Shown: piece by piece, positions 43,535 through 54,642 of the stretch | How the letters are laid out: every line of letters starts with the position of its first letter | Numbering within the stretch: the stretch's first letter is position 1 | Assembly (NCBI GenBank): GCA_036172665.1 | Contig: CM069876.1 | Coordinates: 49,755,001 to 49,819,000, forward strand | Direction of reading: 5' to 3' | Source of the DNA: Prosopocoilus inquinatus | Lineage: Eukaryota; Arthropoda; Insecta; Coleoptera; Lucanidae | Length of the DNA: 64,000 bases | Program-made: the position numbers and the translations under genes | Notes under the pieces: model-generated | The model's database searches: none | What the model was told of the DNA's origin: nothing | Seen by the model: the letters and a program-made list of their open reading frames with translations, nothing else

Positions 43535-44684
43535 ATGTCAACAGCGGATCCCTAAGGCTGCGCCAGCGAATAAAAGAACGGTCATATGCGGGATTTGTAA
43601 TTGTGAATTTAAAAATCGCAGAAATCTGCGAAGTCATATCTTCATACACACCGGTGAGAAGCCAATCAGCTGTAGCCTTTGTGATTACAAATGCCGAAAG
43701 CGTGCAAGTTTGAAACTACATCAGTTCAAGCACACTGGCGAAATGCCGTTCAGTTGCGATCTCTGCGAATTTAAATGCCGAAAGCACGGAAGTTTGAAAC
43801 TGCACAAGTTGAAGCACACCAACGAGAAACCGTTCAGTTGTGATCTTTGCGATTATAAATGTCGAGAAGTAAGAAATTTGAAATCTCACAAGCTAATGCA
43901 CGCAGACGAGAAACCGTTGAGTTGTGATCTTTGCGATTATAAATGCCGACGACTCGAATATTTGAAACTCCACAAGTTAAAGCACACTGATGAGAAGCCG
44001 TTCAGTTGTGATCTTTGCGATTATAAAGGTCTAAACGCCGCGCATTTGAAAAAACACAAGTTAAAGCACTCTGACGAGAAACCATACAATTGTAGTCTTT
44101 GCGATTATAAATGTCGACAGCTCGTAAGTTTGAAACGGCACAGATTAACGCACACCAATGAGAAGCCGTTCAGTTGTGATCTTTGCGATTATAAATGTCG
44201 AGAATCCGGAAATTTGAAACGTCACATGTTAAAGCACACCGATGAGAAGCCGTTCAGTTGTGATCTTTGTGATTATAAATGCCGACTTCCCGGAACTTTC
44301 AAATTACACATGACAAAGCACACAGATGGAAAGGCGCTCAGTTGCGATTTTTGTGAATTTAAATGCCGACATCTCGAAAGTTTGAAGTTGCACAAGTTAA
44401 AGCACACTAATGAGAAGCCGTACAGTTGTGATCTTTGTGATTATACATGCCGACGACTCGGATATTTGAAACGCCACAAGTTAAAGCACGCGGATGGAAA
44501 GGCGCTCAGTTGTGATCTTTCTGAATTCAAACGCCGACAACTCGGAAGTTTGAAACGGCACAAGTTAACACACACCGACGAGAAACCGTTCTGTTGTGAC
44601 CTTTGCGATTTTAAATGCCGAGATCGCAGAAATTTGAAACGTCACAAGTTAAGGCACACTAATGAGAAATCGACAACCCAATAA
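43535..44684 (+). CDS. ZF14: thirteen-finger C2H2 terminal exon (one finger broken)
   Basis: Acceptor AAATTTGTTTCAG ends at 43534, then A and TGT-CAA-CAG (C-Q-Q-R). About 382 residues. In-frame TAA lies nine bases before TGTTTCAG. Cap finger CGICNCEFKNRRNLRSH, then CSLCDYKC and eleven more. Finger 6 has Gly-Leu at the extra-Cys site (CDYKGLNAAHL). Finger 12 shares ZF13's defect (CDLSEFKRR) but keeps its His pair. Fingers 7-12 are collinear with ZF13 fingers 3-8, so ZF13 and ZF14 are mosaic duplicates. Tail TNEKSTTQ. AATAAA at 44699-44704. Confidence 0.9.
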
Positions 44685-44699
44685 TTGGATAAAATACAA

Positions 44700-46370
44700 A
44701 TAAAAACACACTGACTTTCGAGCGGTAATGATTTAAAAAAATATAATAATTTATAAACCAAAAATGTAGTGACGCTTCGACTCCAAGTCCAGCAATCTTC
44801 CGCTGTTAAATAAGAAGAAAAAGAAATCATCTTCAAGATTCCAGATATAGACTCCGCTCTGAATTTTTATACCATTTCGGGACCCCATTTTGAGACCCCT
44901 ATGTTATTTCTTATGGGATTTTATTCCAGAACCGGCTTGGCATATCTACTAATACTGTTTGAAGCAGACGACTACGCCACTGAACCAATAGCTGATCGTA
45001 TGGAGAGTGGGAGGGAGAAGTCGTAGCAGTCGCTTAAATTTTGCCAACTTTGGTTTTGTTATTTGTTACTGTAATAGTAAAATAAATAAACGAAAATGTG
45101 TTCGATTGACACTACACTTTCCACTTAACACATTTTAATAAAGCAAACTTGTACTTACGTGAAATCCCCGAATTTTTACTCACAAATACGTCAAAATAAG
45201 TCCACAGATGGCACGTTACTCTACACCCGTCCAAATTCACTCTACAACAGTTCTCAATGATGTTCTCTGTGAACAGACAAAGAATAACAATAACAAGAAG
45301 TAAAGGAGTCGGCAGAACGAATATAAAAAAGGAAGGGTCGCAAACTCTTGCACCTTAGTGACGCCGGCCCTAACGGATCAGCGTCGATTGCGTACAAGAA
45401 TGGAATTTAGACCGGCTATTCAAGCCACGCCTTACCCGCAGCACCTTAGTGGACGGCGGCCCTAACGAATCAGCGTAGGTTACGTACAAAAATTTAATTT
45501 AGACCGACTATTCGAGCCAGTGTTGGGCATTAGTCGAATAAATTTTTAATCGTTACTAAAACTAAACGACTAAGGCCACCACAGTTTAACTCTAAGCTCC
45601 GTTTTACTCTCATGGAAACAATTATCTTTGCAATTGTTACTATGGGAATAAAGCGATGTTTAAAGTTAAGTTTCACCATCACAGTTTAGATGGTGAAACC
45701 GGGCCTTAATTAGTCAATCACGACTAATTTAGTCGTTAAACGTCAAGCATATTTTTTGTAATAGTGTTTGAATAAAAAGTTGATTATTAGTCGACTAAAT
45801 TCAATCATGAATAAAAACGAACGACTAAACTGACGACCGATAAATAATTTTCAAATTAAATTAAATGTCACTAAACTGACCACTGAATCACTACATTTTA
45901 ACTTTTATGAACTATGTATTTGCAAAGAGAGTAACATTTTATAATCAACGTAGCTCGTTCCGAACCCTGTAAACACCTCGTGTTTTCTGTAGTTAAGAAA
46001 CCATTCATGTATTCTTCAAGCATTAATCGTCTGACGAAAATTGAAGGAAACGTCTGGAAATACGTTAAGCAGCCTTGCACCGAACAGATTAATTAGATTG
46101 GTTATGACTGTTTGACTAATTTAATCATTAGTCACCAGTCAAGAATAATAACTAATTTAGTCATTAATCACGTATCTCACGACTAATGACTAATTTAGTC
46201 ATTAATCAATAATTCGACAAAAAAATGCCCATCTCTGATTCGAGCCATGCCTTACGCACAGCGCCTTAGTGGATGGCGGCCCTAACGGATCAGCATCGGT
46301 TGCGCACAAGCATGTAATTTAGACCGACTACTCAAGCCACACCATACGCAGAGCGTCTAAATAACTATAA
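44700..46370. repeat. 3' flank module, copy B (after ZF14)
   Basis: Direct duplicate of 41571-43330 at high identity, including the short frame, both mobile elements and the tandem units, so these insertions predate the module duplication. Confidence 0.88.
45518..46237. mobile_element. hAT-like non-autonomous element in module B (720 bp)
   Basis: Same element as 42485-43198 with the same flanking ATTCGAGC (45510-45517, 46238-46245). The nested MITE (45574-45705) has an inverted internal segment: the left end lost CGGTTTCACCAT and the right end gained TTTCACCATCACAGTTTA. Confidence 0.88.
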
Positions 46371-46379
46371 TTCCGTGCG

Positions 46380-47690
46380 CTGGTAATTAGAATTGTGAAT
46401 TTTATTTTTAACAATTTTATTAAAGTTTGTTATAATTTTTATCAATTATTTCAAACCAGCTCTGAGGTTTCTCGAAACCCCGAAATTACAAACCACCATA
46501 AATTACGTCAGACACTGACGTTGGAGCTCCGAGTCTCTTGGCATGCAGCATCAGAACACTCGAGTTCGAACCTCGGGACTAGGATTGCCGGGCTGTAGGC
46601 TCAAATATCTTACATTCACATAGGAACGCTAAAAAACTGATTTTTTTGATTCTTTTTTGCATCCAAATTTTTTTTATAATGTTTTGTAATTCAAATGCTA
46701 ATGCTCGATCGAGTGTTCCGCAATACAATACAATACAAAACCTAATTTTCAAATGGTCTCACGCCTCGATCTAGCTTTGTGGTGCAATTCGCAGACACTT
46801 TTTTTGCGTACATCTTAGAATACACCGGCCTTAAGCCACCGTATGAATCTCGTTCTGCATTTCTTTTATTGCTTTGACCCTAAGCGTCAGTTGCGTCAAT
46901 GAGGTTTGAACCGCGTTCAAAGTTTGTTTACGACTGCATTAGTTGCCATAATGTCCTTGAGATCCTGTGCGAATTTGTTTACTTTAAGCTTCGTTTTATT
47001 CCCAATTGTAAGGACAATTGTTTCCGTATAAATAAAGCGTAGTTTAAATTTAAACCCCGATTTAGAAACTGGCCCTAAGTAAACTATAACGCTCGGAGTG
47101 TCCATTTCTAGCGTTGATTGCATCATCTTTTGCAAGCGTCCGCAGGTGCATTTCATCGCTTGCGCGGGAATTTGATTGAATGTTTATTTTGAAACGTCTG
47201 CTAGGCGGTCATCAATTCCGGCGACGCGACGTCTCTGTGTTTTCTTTTTTTTTTTGTGTAGTAAGGCCCTGCGAACTACATTTTTTTATTCCCACGAACG
47301 GATTAAATTGCGTTCATGTCTGACATTACCTGCGATTGGTCGTCCTTACATCAGCTTGTATTCGGTTGACTATAGTTGGTGTTCTGATGTTTTCGATTCG
47401 TCCAAACCCTTCCTTTGTACGTTAGGGTTAAGGCTAGTTTTGGCTTTATTAATTTGCGACGCACCTGGAGCGAGTCTAGGGTTGCCAGGTCTAGGTAAGA
47501 CAGGCCTGCAATTGCACACACACGCCCTCCGTCCAAGTTTAGGCTCAAATATTTTATACATTCTCATGAGAACTCTAAGATAGCTGATTTTTTTAATTCT
47601 TTTTTGCAACCAAGAATTCATTTTTATAATGTTATGTAATTCAAACGTTATTATATCGATCGAGCGATGGAGAATGGATTCGTTAGTGCT
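46380..47690. other. Spacer with a diverged direct repeat
   Basis: 46575-46715 and 47476-47665 are similar (AGGCTCAAATATNTTACATTC..., TTCTTTTTTGCANCCAA..., TATAATGTTNTGTAATTCAAA). Around 46500-46590 a T-arm-like GAGTTCGAACCTC occurs without a convincing tRNA. 46960-47090 is a diverged relative of the 42541 MITE. No gene supported. Confidence 0.55.
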
Positions 47691-47726
47691 TGCTAAAACA
47701 CTAGGAGAAAAACCGTTACGTTTTTC

Positions 47727-48182
47727 TTTTTTTGGGTAGTTCTTGCTCGTAAGAATTGCAGAGAATATGAAACAAATAAAAAACTTTTTAAAACGAGCTG
47801 AAAGAGTATTTTATTAACTTACTTGACGTTTCGCAAATTTAAATATTTGCTTTATCAAAAGTGAATAACGGAAAAAATAAACAATTTAGCCTACTAAATT
47901 TTTTAAATTACAGTGAAGAGATTCTTAGTGGTAAAAAAAAGTCTTAAAACGGGCCTGGCCGCATCAGTAATGATATTCTTGGTTTACAAGTTATATCTTT
48001 GCTGATAATTTTTCTTTTTACCACTAAGAATCTCTTCACTGTAATTTAAAAAATTTAGTAGGCTAAATTGTTTATTTTTTCCGTTATTCACTTCTTATAA
48101 AGCAAATATTTAAATTTGCGAAACGTCAAGTAAGTTAATAAATTACACTTTCAGCTCGTTTTTTATTTGTTTCATATTCTCT
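47727..48182. mobile_element. Foldback element with 12-bp target duplication
   Basis: GTTACGTTTTTC occurs at 47715-47726 and again at 48183-48194. The ZF14 upstream region (around 43370-43390) shows the uninterrupted site. Arms run from 47759 to about 47943 and back from about 48010 to 48183 (CAGAGAATATGAAACAAATA and complement). Each arm contains TTGCGAAACGTCAAG preceded by a hairpin and a GATAAAGC-like core. Confidence 0.9.
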
Positions 48183-48344
48183 GTTACGTTTTTCGGTTAC
48201 ACAATTAAGCAGTATGAGCATAAGCAGCAATTCATTGCGACAAATAATAATACTAGTCATAAGAGATCTGAGAGAACAGAAAGCATGTCCCTTCTAATGA
48301 TCACGCATTACACAAAACGATATTGATTCGTAAATTTGTTTCAG

Positions 48345-49494
48345 ATGTCAACAGCGGATCCTTAAGGCTGCGCCAGCGAATAAAAGAACGGTCATATGCG
48401 GGATTTGTAATCGTGAATTTAAAAATCGCAAAAATCTGCGAAGTCATATTTTCATACACACCGGTGAGAAGCCAATCACCTGTAGCCTTTGTGATTACAA
48501 ATGCCGACAGCGTGCACATTTGAAACTACATCAGTTCAAGCACACTGGCGAAATGCCGTTCAGTTGCGATCTCTGCGATTTTAAATGCCGAAGGCACGAT
48601 AGTTTGAAACTGCACAAGTTGAAGCACGCCAACGAGAAACCGTTCAGTTGTGATCTTTGCGATTATAAATGTCGAGAGGTAAGAAATTTGAAATCTCACA
48701 AGTTAATGCACGCAGACGAGAAACCGTTGAGTTGTGATCTTTGCGATTATAAATGCCGACGACTCAACCATTTGAAACTCCACATGTTAAAGCACACTGG
48801 TGAGAAGCCGTTCAGTTGTGATCTTTGCGATTATAAAGGTCTAAACGCCGCGAATTTGAAAAAACACAAGTTAAAGCACTCTGACGAGAAACCATACAAT
48901 TGTAGTCTTTGCGATTATAAATGTCGACAGCTCGTACGTTTGAAACGGCACAGGTTAACGCACACCAATGAGAAGCCGTTCAGTTGTGATCTTTGCGATT
49001 ATAAATGTCGACAGCTCGAAAGTTTGAATCGGCACAGGTTAACGCACACCAATGAGAAGCCGTTCAGTTGTGATCTTTGCGATTATAAATGTCGAGAATC
49101 CGGAAATTTGAAACGTCACATGTTAAGGCACACCGATGAGAAGCCGTTCAGTTGTGATCTTTGTGATTATAAATGCCGACATCTCGAAAGTTTGAAGTTG
49201 CACAAGTTAATGCACACTAATGAGAAGCCGTACAGTTGTGATTTTTGTGAATTTAAATGCCGACATCTCGAAAGTTTGAAGTTGCACAAGTTAAAGCACA
49301 CTAATGAGAAACCGTTCTGTTGTGACCTTTGCGATTTTAAATGCCGAGATCGCAGAAATTTGAAACGTCACAAGTTAAGGCACACCAATGAGATGCCGTT
49401 CAGTTGTGATCTTTGCGATTATAAATGCCGACATGTCGGAAATTTGAAACGTCACAAGTTAACGCACACTAATGAGAAATCGACAACCCAATAA
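48345..49494 (+). CDS. ZF15: thirteen-finger C2H2 terminal exon
   Basis: Acceptor AAATTTGTTTCAG ends at 48344, then A and TGT-CAA-CAG. About 382 residues, the same length as ZF14. The 170 bp upstream is nearly identical to ZF14's, including the in-frame TAA. Fingers 1-7 are collinear with ZF14. After that an extra R-Q-L-E-S-L-N-R-H finger appears and the broken CDLS finger is absent, replaced by intact R-H-L-E-S-L-K-L-H copies. All thirteen fingers keep their Cys and His ligands. Tail TNEKSTTQ. AATAAA at 49509-49514. Confidence 0.9.
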
Positions 49495-49864
49495 TTGGAG
49501 AAAACGCAAATAAAAACACACTGACTATTTCGAGCGGTAATGGTTTAAAAAAATTTAATAATTTATAATCCAAAAATGTAGTGACGATTCGATTCCAAAT
49601 CCAGCAATCTTTTGCTGTTAAATAAGGAGAAAAAAAATCATCTCCAAGATTCGTGATGTGTTGCTCTTGTGAATAGGTTGCTTTTCATTGTCTCCTATAA
49701 AATTCAAAATCTCGAGGTTCTAAGTTCAAATTAATTTGTGAAAATGTCAATGTCTACTGCAAGAGTGTTGAGGAGTGACGTTGATCCTTCAGATGTTGCA
49801 CAAAAAGTGGTAAGCTGATAAGCTTCTTTCTTCGGATGTATTTTTCGATAAAATCGGTCGTCAA

Positions 49865-50302
49865 GTGCGGGATCTACTTCATAGTGGATTAACAAAATTC
49901 ACCAGTGTGTATGAAGAAAAGGTCAGCCAACTGGAAACAGAACTGGCTGAAACCAAAGCTCAACTCAACGCGGTGCTCGACGACCATGAGCAGTATTCGA
50001 GAAGTAACAATTTGCGCTTCTTTGGAATCCCCGAGATGCCAAAAGAGCCAACGGATGAAGTCATAATTAAACTATGCAGAGAAAAATTGAATGTTAGTCT
50101 AACTAAAGATTCAATAGATGTAAGTCACAGAATTCCGTCGAAGAATCGGCCAATTATTGTCAAATTTGTTAGCCGTAATGTTAAAAATCAAATTTTCCAT
50201 AATAAGAGCAAATTGAAGGGCACGAAAGCTGTTGTAAGAGAAGACCTGACAAGTGTTAGGGCTGGTGTCCTAAAAGAAGCTGTAGAGAAATTTGGTTTTT
50301 AA
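49865..50302 (+). pseudogene. LINE ORF1 protein (partial)
   Basis: About 145 residues. An N-terminal heptad-like, charged coiled coil (YEEKVSQLETELAETKAQL) is followed by DHEQYSRSNNLRFFGIPE, the signature region of the RRM-like ORF1 of many insect LINEs, and DVSHRIPS. Such proteins bind element RNA. A likely earlier start at 49744 is cut off by a stop after ~18 codons, so the frame is probably damaged. Confidence 0.8.
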
Positions 50303-50548
50303 AATTACAAGTGATCGAGAACTGGACCAATTACAATTAATATTAATAATAGCATTAATAGCAACAATGTCCGCAGTGAATTCACCTAAATCGTTTTCGC
50401 TGGAAAGCTATTGTTTGTTCTTGATTCTTTGCGGACATCGCACGCTCTTCACACCGTATTATTTTTGTTCTTTTCTTTTTTTTTTTTGGGTAATATAAAT
50501 AATATTTATTTCATTTCTCATTGAAATATGCAATAATGCAAATATTTC

Positions 50549-51225
50549 GTGCTTTGCAAGTTTGTATTTGAAGGTACTCCTAGCATGTTGTCGAATCAGG
50601 TGAAGTTTGGTCATGCTAATGTCAGATCTTTAATCTTTAATAAAAAAAATCATTTGCTAGGAGGAAAATATGATGTTTTCGGGGTAGGAGGAGAAACTTG
50701 GTTATCTGAAATTCATCAAAATGAATTAATAAATATTGACGGTTACAATCTCATTCGTAAGGACATGAGACGGACGAGCAGGGGGTGTGTGCATTTATAT
50801 TCATAATAAAATTAGATCTTCACTGGTCAATGTCGGGAACAATATAGAACAAATTTGGTTGGTGTTAAAATTCAAAGACGTGTGCCTTGGTGTCGGGATG
50901 GTGTATAGACCACCGCACTTAAATTATAAAATATTCTGTGACGAATTGGAAGAATCTTGTGCTTTAATTAGCAATATGTGTGATAATTATTTGTGTCTAG
51001 GAGATATTAATATTAATTTATTTCGCACCAATAATCCAGATACATTTTATATTAACTGTATGATTGAAACATTAAATCTGCACCAAATTATAAGTGAACC
51101 TACAAGTACTCATCAGAATGGAAATGCGCTTGCTTCTGGACCTTGTTCTAGTTTCTGACGTTAATTTGGTTACATCTTCGGGACTTGGTAATACGAAATT
51201 TTCAGATCATGATACGGTACCCAAG
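50549..51225 (+). pseudogene. LINE ORF2 endonuclease domain, frameshifted
   Basis: APE-type endonuclease motifs in three overlapping frames: HANVRSL (about 50610), GETWLS (about 50690), VYRPPH (about 50910), LGDININL (about 51000) and FSDHD (about 51205). Frame changes near 50790 and 51100 kill the gene. The domain would nick target DNA for target-primed reverse transcription. It is interrupted after FSDHD by the 51226-53590 insertion. Confidence 0.85.
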
Positions 51226-53590
51226 CAGCAATTTATGGTAAAACTCGGGCACAATTTTCTTGTGTGTGAATCGTGTCGACACTTTTTATAGCACTTCTGC
51301 CTCAGTGCAAATTGTGTCCGAAATATTTATGTTTGGGTTTACACATTTCCAACTTATTTTGTCAAAAAAATGTACGTGTCTAAATGGTCACATTTCAAAC
51401 ACATATGTTTAAAATGTCTCCAGTTTGTGTTCGCTTGGATTCTTTAAATATATCTGGGCACAGGTGGGTCGACACTAAATAGACTCAGTTTGTCTAATTT
51501 GTTTCTTGACACGATGTTTCTATTTTGTCACTGAAATAAGTTGAGTAGACACAATAATTTCTGTAAGGGTACATTTTAAACATAGAGTTTCTTTATTGTT
51601 TCTACGATGTATTTGTACGGTCACATACAGATCCGTACGGAAACATTTTAAGCACATAATTTCCATTTTGTTTCTAAAAATGTGTTCTGTAAATCTGGTC
51701 AAAGTGTTTGTGTACAGGGTGACTACGCGAGAATTCCTACCCCCTTTAACTCTTTTATTTTTGATTTTAGGAAAAAATGTTTAATACAAAACTTATGTGC
51801 CCACAGAAAAACAATTGATGGTCGGATAAACGAGATATAAACACATCTTAAGTCTTTTTTAATCGAACGCCCTATATATTATTACTTTTTTAGATTCTAA
51901 ATTAAATTCTAATGAGACTACATGTATAATAAAACTAATAATGTAGAAGGTGTTTATAAAATAATTCCTGCTATTTTTTTTTCTTTTTTGATTTTAGAAA
52001 GAAAAATGATAAAAGAAGTTGTACAATTTATTTCAGTACTGCTACAGATATTCACAAAAAAAACAATTGAGAGTTGGATACTCTAAAAATAGACGAAGTT
52101 TTCGTTGTAAATAAAATAACATTAAATAAAACTTTACCATTTACATATTAAATCTATTTAGATGTTCTCTAAAACCTAACTTCTAAACTAGAAACAAAAA
52201 ATATTACGGAAAATTTGAACTTTAAAAAAATTACTTAAAATTTAACATAAAACATAATCAAAGCATTCTCAATATTTTGTTATGCAAAGTGTAAATATTT
52301 TTAACATGTTTTGAATCACATCTCTTAGTATAAAAGGATCATTATTTCTATTTCTGAAATTCAAAAATAAGAAAAATGAAATAGGAATTATTTTATAAAC
52401 ACCTTCTACGTTATTAGTTTTATTATATATGTAGTCTCATTATAATTTAATTTAGAATCGAAGACAGTAATAATATACGGGCTGTTCAACCATGAATTGT
52501 TTTTCTGTGAAATACGAATGTGTTGTATTCGAATCTCGTCTATTTCAGCCACCGTAGGCGCATTTCAGATACACAAATTTTCTAAAATATATCCACTGCT
52601 AAATAAAGACGCATTTTGGACGCATACCAAACGCAGGTTTCTTACAGGTTACCAAATTCTATCTGTGTGGCCGTTTACTCACATTGCAGCGAATTTTTGG
52701 CTACATCGCGTCTACATTTGGATACATAAATCCAAATTGTTTCTTCCGTTTTCACGTGTGTCAGTGTAGACAATTTGTAGGCAAATTTTTTTCACATTGC
52801 GGAAACGTATTCCTTTTTGGACGCCATGTTTCAACAAGCACTTCGACACGAAAGCAAAAAAAGAATCTGGCTTTTCGATTATTATTTCAAACTTGGACTT
52901 TCGACACTATTTAGGACAACATTTTAATAAACATAATGCTCTGAATAATAAAATATCATCGATATTTGAATAATTTGGAAAATTTTAAAAAATATTTTTT
53001 TTATGGACAAAAATTAAAAACTCTAATTACTCAGTATTTGTAAGGCGCGTTTAATTTTTAGAAGTATCATGTCAACTATTATCTGTAAACCTGGGTTCGC
53101 AATAGTACCGACTCGAGTAATCCAGATCTGCTGAGGTAAAATCTTATTTGTTTCAGCCTAAGTAGGTGAATATGCTTAACATAAAACTTCTTCAATTTTG
53201 TCTTCATGATATGTCCAAAATGTATCGAAAATAAACATAATCTGTGTCTGTTTGGGTTTATTTTGCTACACTGCTGGATAGGAAATAATAATTCGGGTAA
53301 AATTTAGAACAATATGTGCCGACCTTTGACTATAACTAGATCAGAACAATGAAAACAGTTTGGAAACAATGTGATCACACACCAGACACATACAAGTTTA
53401 CATTTGGACACATAATCGAAACATATTTTGATCAAGTTCGGCACAAGACAGATACATTGCGAATACATCAATGTTCTATTTTAGGTACATGATAGAAACA
53501 TCGAGACACATTTCAGAAAACTTTTAGGTATACTTTAGACTCACGTTTGGACATATTTTAGATATTATTTTGACTGACTTTTTGGTTCCA
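51226..53590. mobile_element. Unclassified insertion in the LINE between endonuclease and RT
   Basis: The LINE reading stops after FSDHD and resumes at ...NTSKTEPIYKIIRDYQ (53598 on). The insert has an inner inverted pair, about 51872-51990 with 52372-52480 (GAGACTACAT and complement), and many degenerate TTTGGACACAT/AACACATTT-like units, mainly inverted between its two ends. No transposase seen. Borders are approximate and no target duplication was found. Confidence 0.6.
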
Positions 53591-53597
53591 TTTGCTA

Positions 53598-54642
53598 GCT
53601 GTTAATACATCTAAAACTGAGCCAATTTACAAAATTATACGAGACTATCAATATTTTAAAACTGAACTATTTATTCAAGTTCTGAAACGTATACCTTGGC
53701 AGAATATATTCCATATAAATAATATAGATGAGATAGCAGATATATTTTCTCAATACCAATATTTTAAATCTTTTAGATCAACATGCACCGCTAAGAATGG
53801 TTAAAATTACAAAAAAGAAGTGTCCTCGGCTAACTGATTTGATTTAAAGTTGAGATTAAGAGATAAAGCTTATGCTAGGTTTAAAAGGTCCAATATATCT
53901 GCCCATTGGGAATACTATAAATCGATTCGGAATCTAACCAATTTATCCGTCAAGAACGAGATACTGCATTGTTCAAAATAAAAATCCAAAAATTTTATGG
54001 AATGAACCGCACGCTTTAGATGTTAAAGCTAGGAAATCTACTACATATCATTCCCGAAGACTTGCAGTTGCCTAATGATATTAATAATTTTTTTATTGAT
54101 AGCATGCATTCCTGGCACTAATAACAGTACGCAATTGCTACAGTATTACAATAATAATAAATTACGCGGTAATTATTCTAGTTTTACATTTCACACTGTA
54201 AATATCGATGCAGTTACGAGATTTCTTGAAAATATAAAAACAAAAGCTGCTGGTCACGATGGAATTAATATTGAATTAGTTAAACTGTGTTGTCCCATTA
54301 TCTTACCTTGTTTAACATATATTGTTAACTCGTTTTTAATAAAAAAATATTTTCCAGACTGTAGTAGTAGTACCAATACCTAAATCGCATAATATATCGG
54401 GATTTAAAGACCTTCGTCCAATAAGTACACTGCCCGTTTGTGCTAAAATTCTTGAAAAAGTTATGGACTTTCAGTTGGACGAACATAATATACTTCCAAC
54501 TATGCAGTCAGGTTTCCGAAGTGGACATAGTTGCACGACAGCTTTACTAAATATTACAGATGATATTATAACTGCAAGAGATCAAAATAAAATTACAACA
54601 TTAACTCTGATAGACTTCAGTAATGCTTTTGATACTATTAAC
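53598..54642 (+). pseudogene. LINE reverse transcriptase, N-terminal half
   Basis: Fragments in more than one frame: SKTEPIYKIIRDYQYFK, then AAGHDGINIELVKLC (about 54245-54295), DLRPISTLPVCAKILEK (about 54412-54460), TMQSGFRSGHSC (about 54500-54535) and LIDFSNAFDTIN (to 54642), the last holding the first catalytic Asp. Interrupted at 54643 by the hAT-like element, and it continues at 57058 with HQTLLAILRYV. Several frameshifts are present. Confidence 0.85.

Noticed and set aside
46500..46600. tRNA-like T-arm GAGTTCGAACCTC near 46560
   Set aside because: A five-pair T stem can be drawn, but I could not complete acceptor, D and anticodon arms. At most a SINE head.
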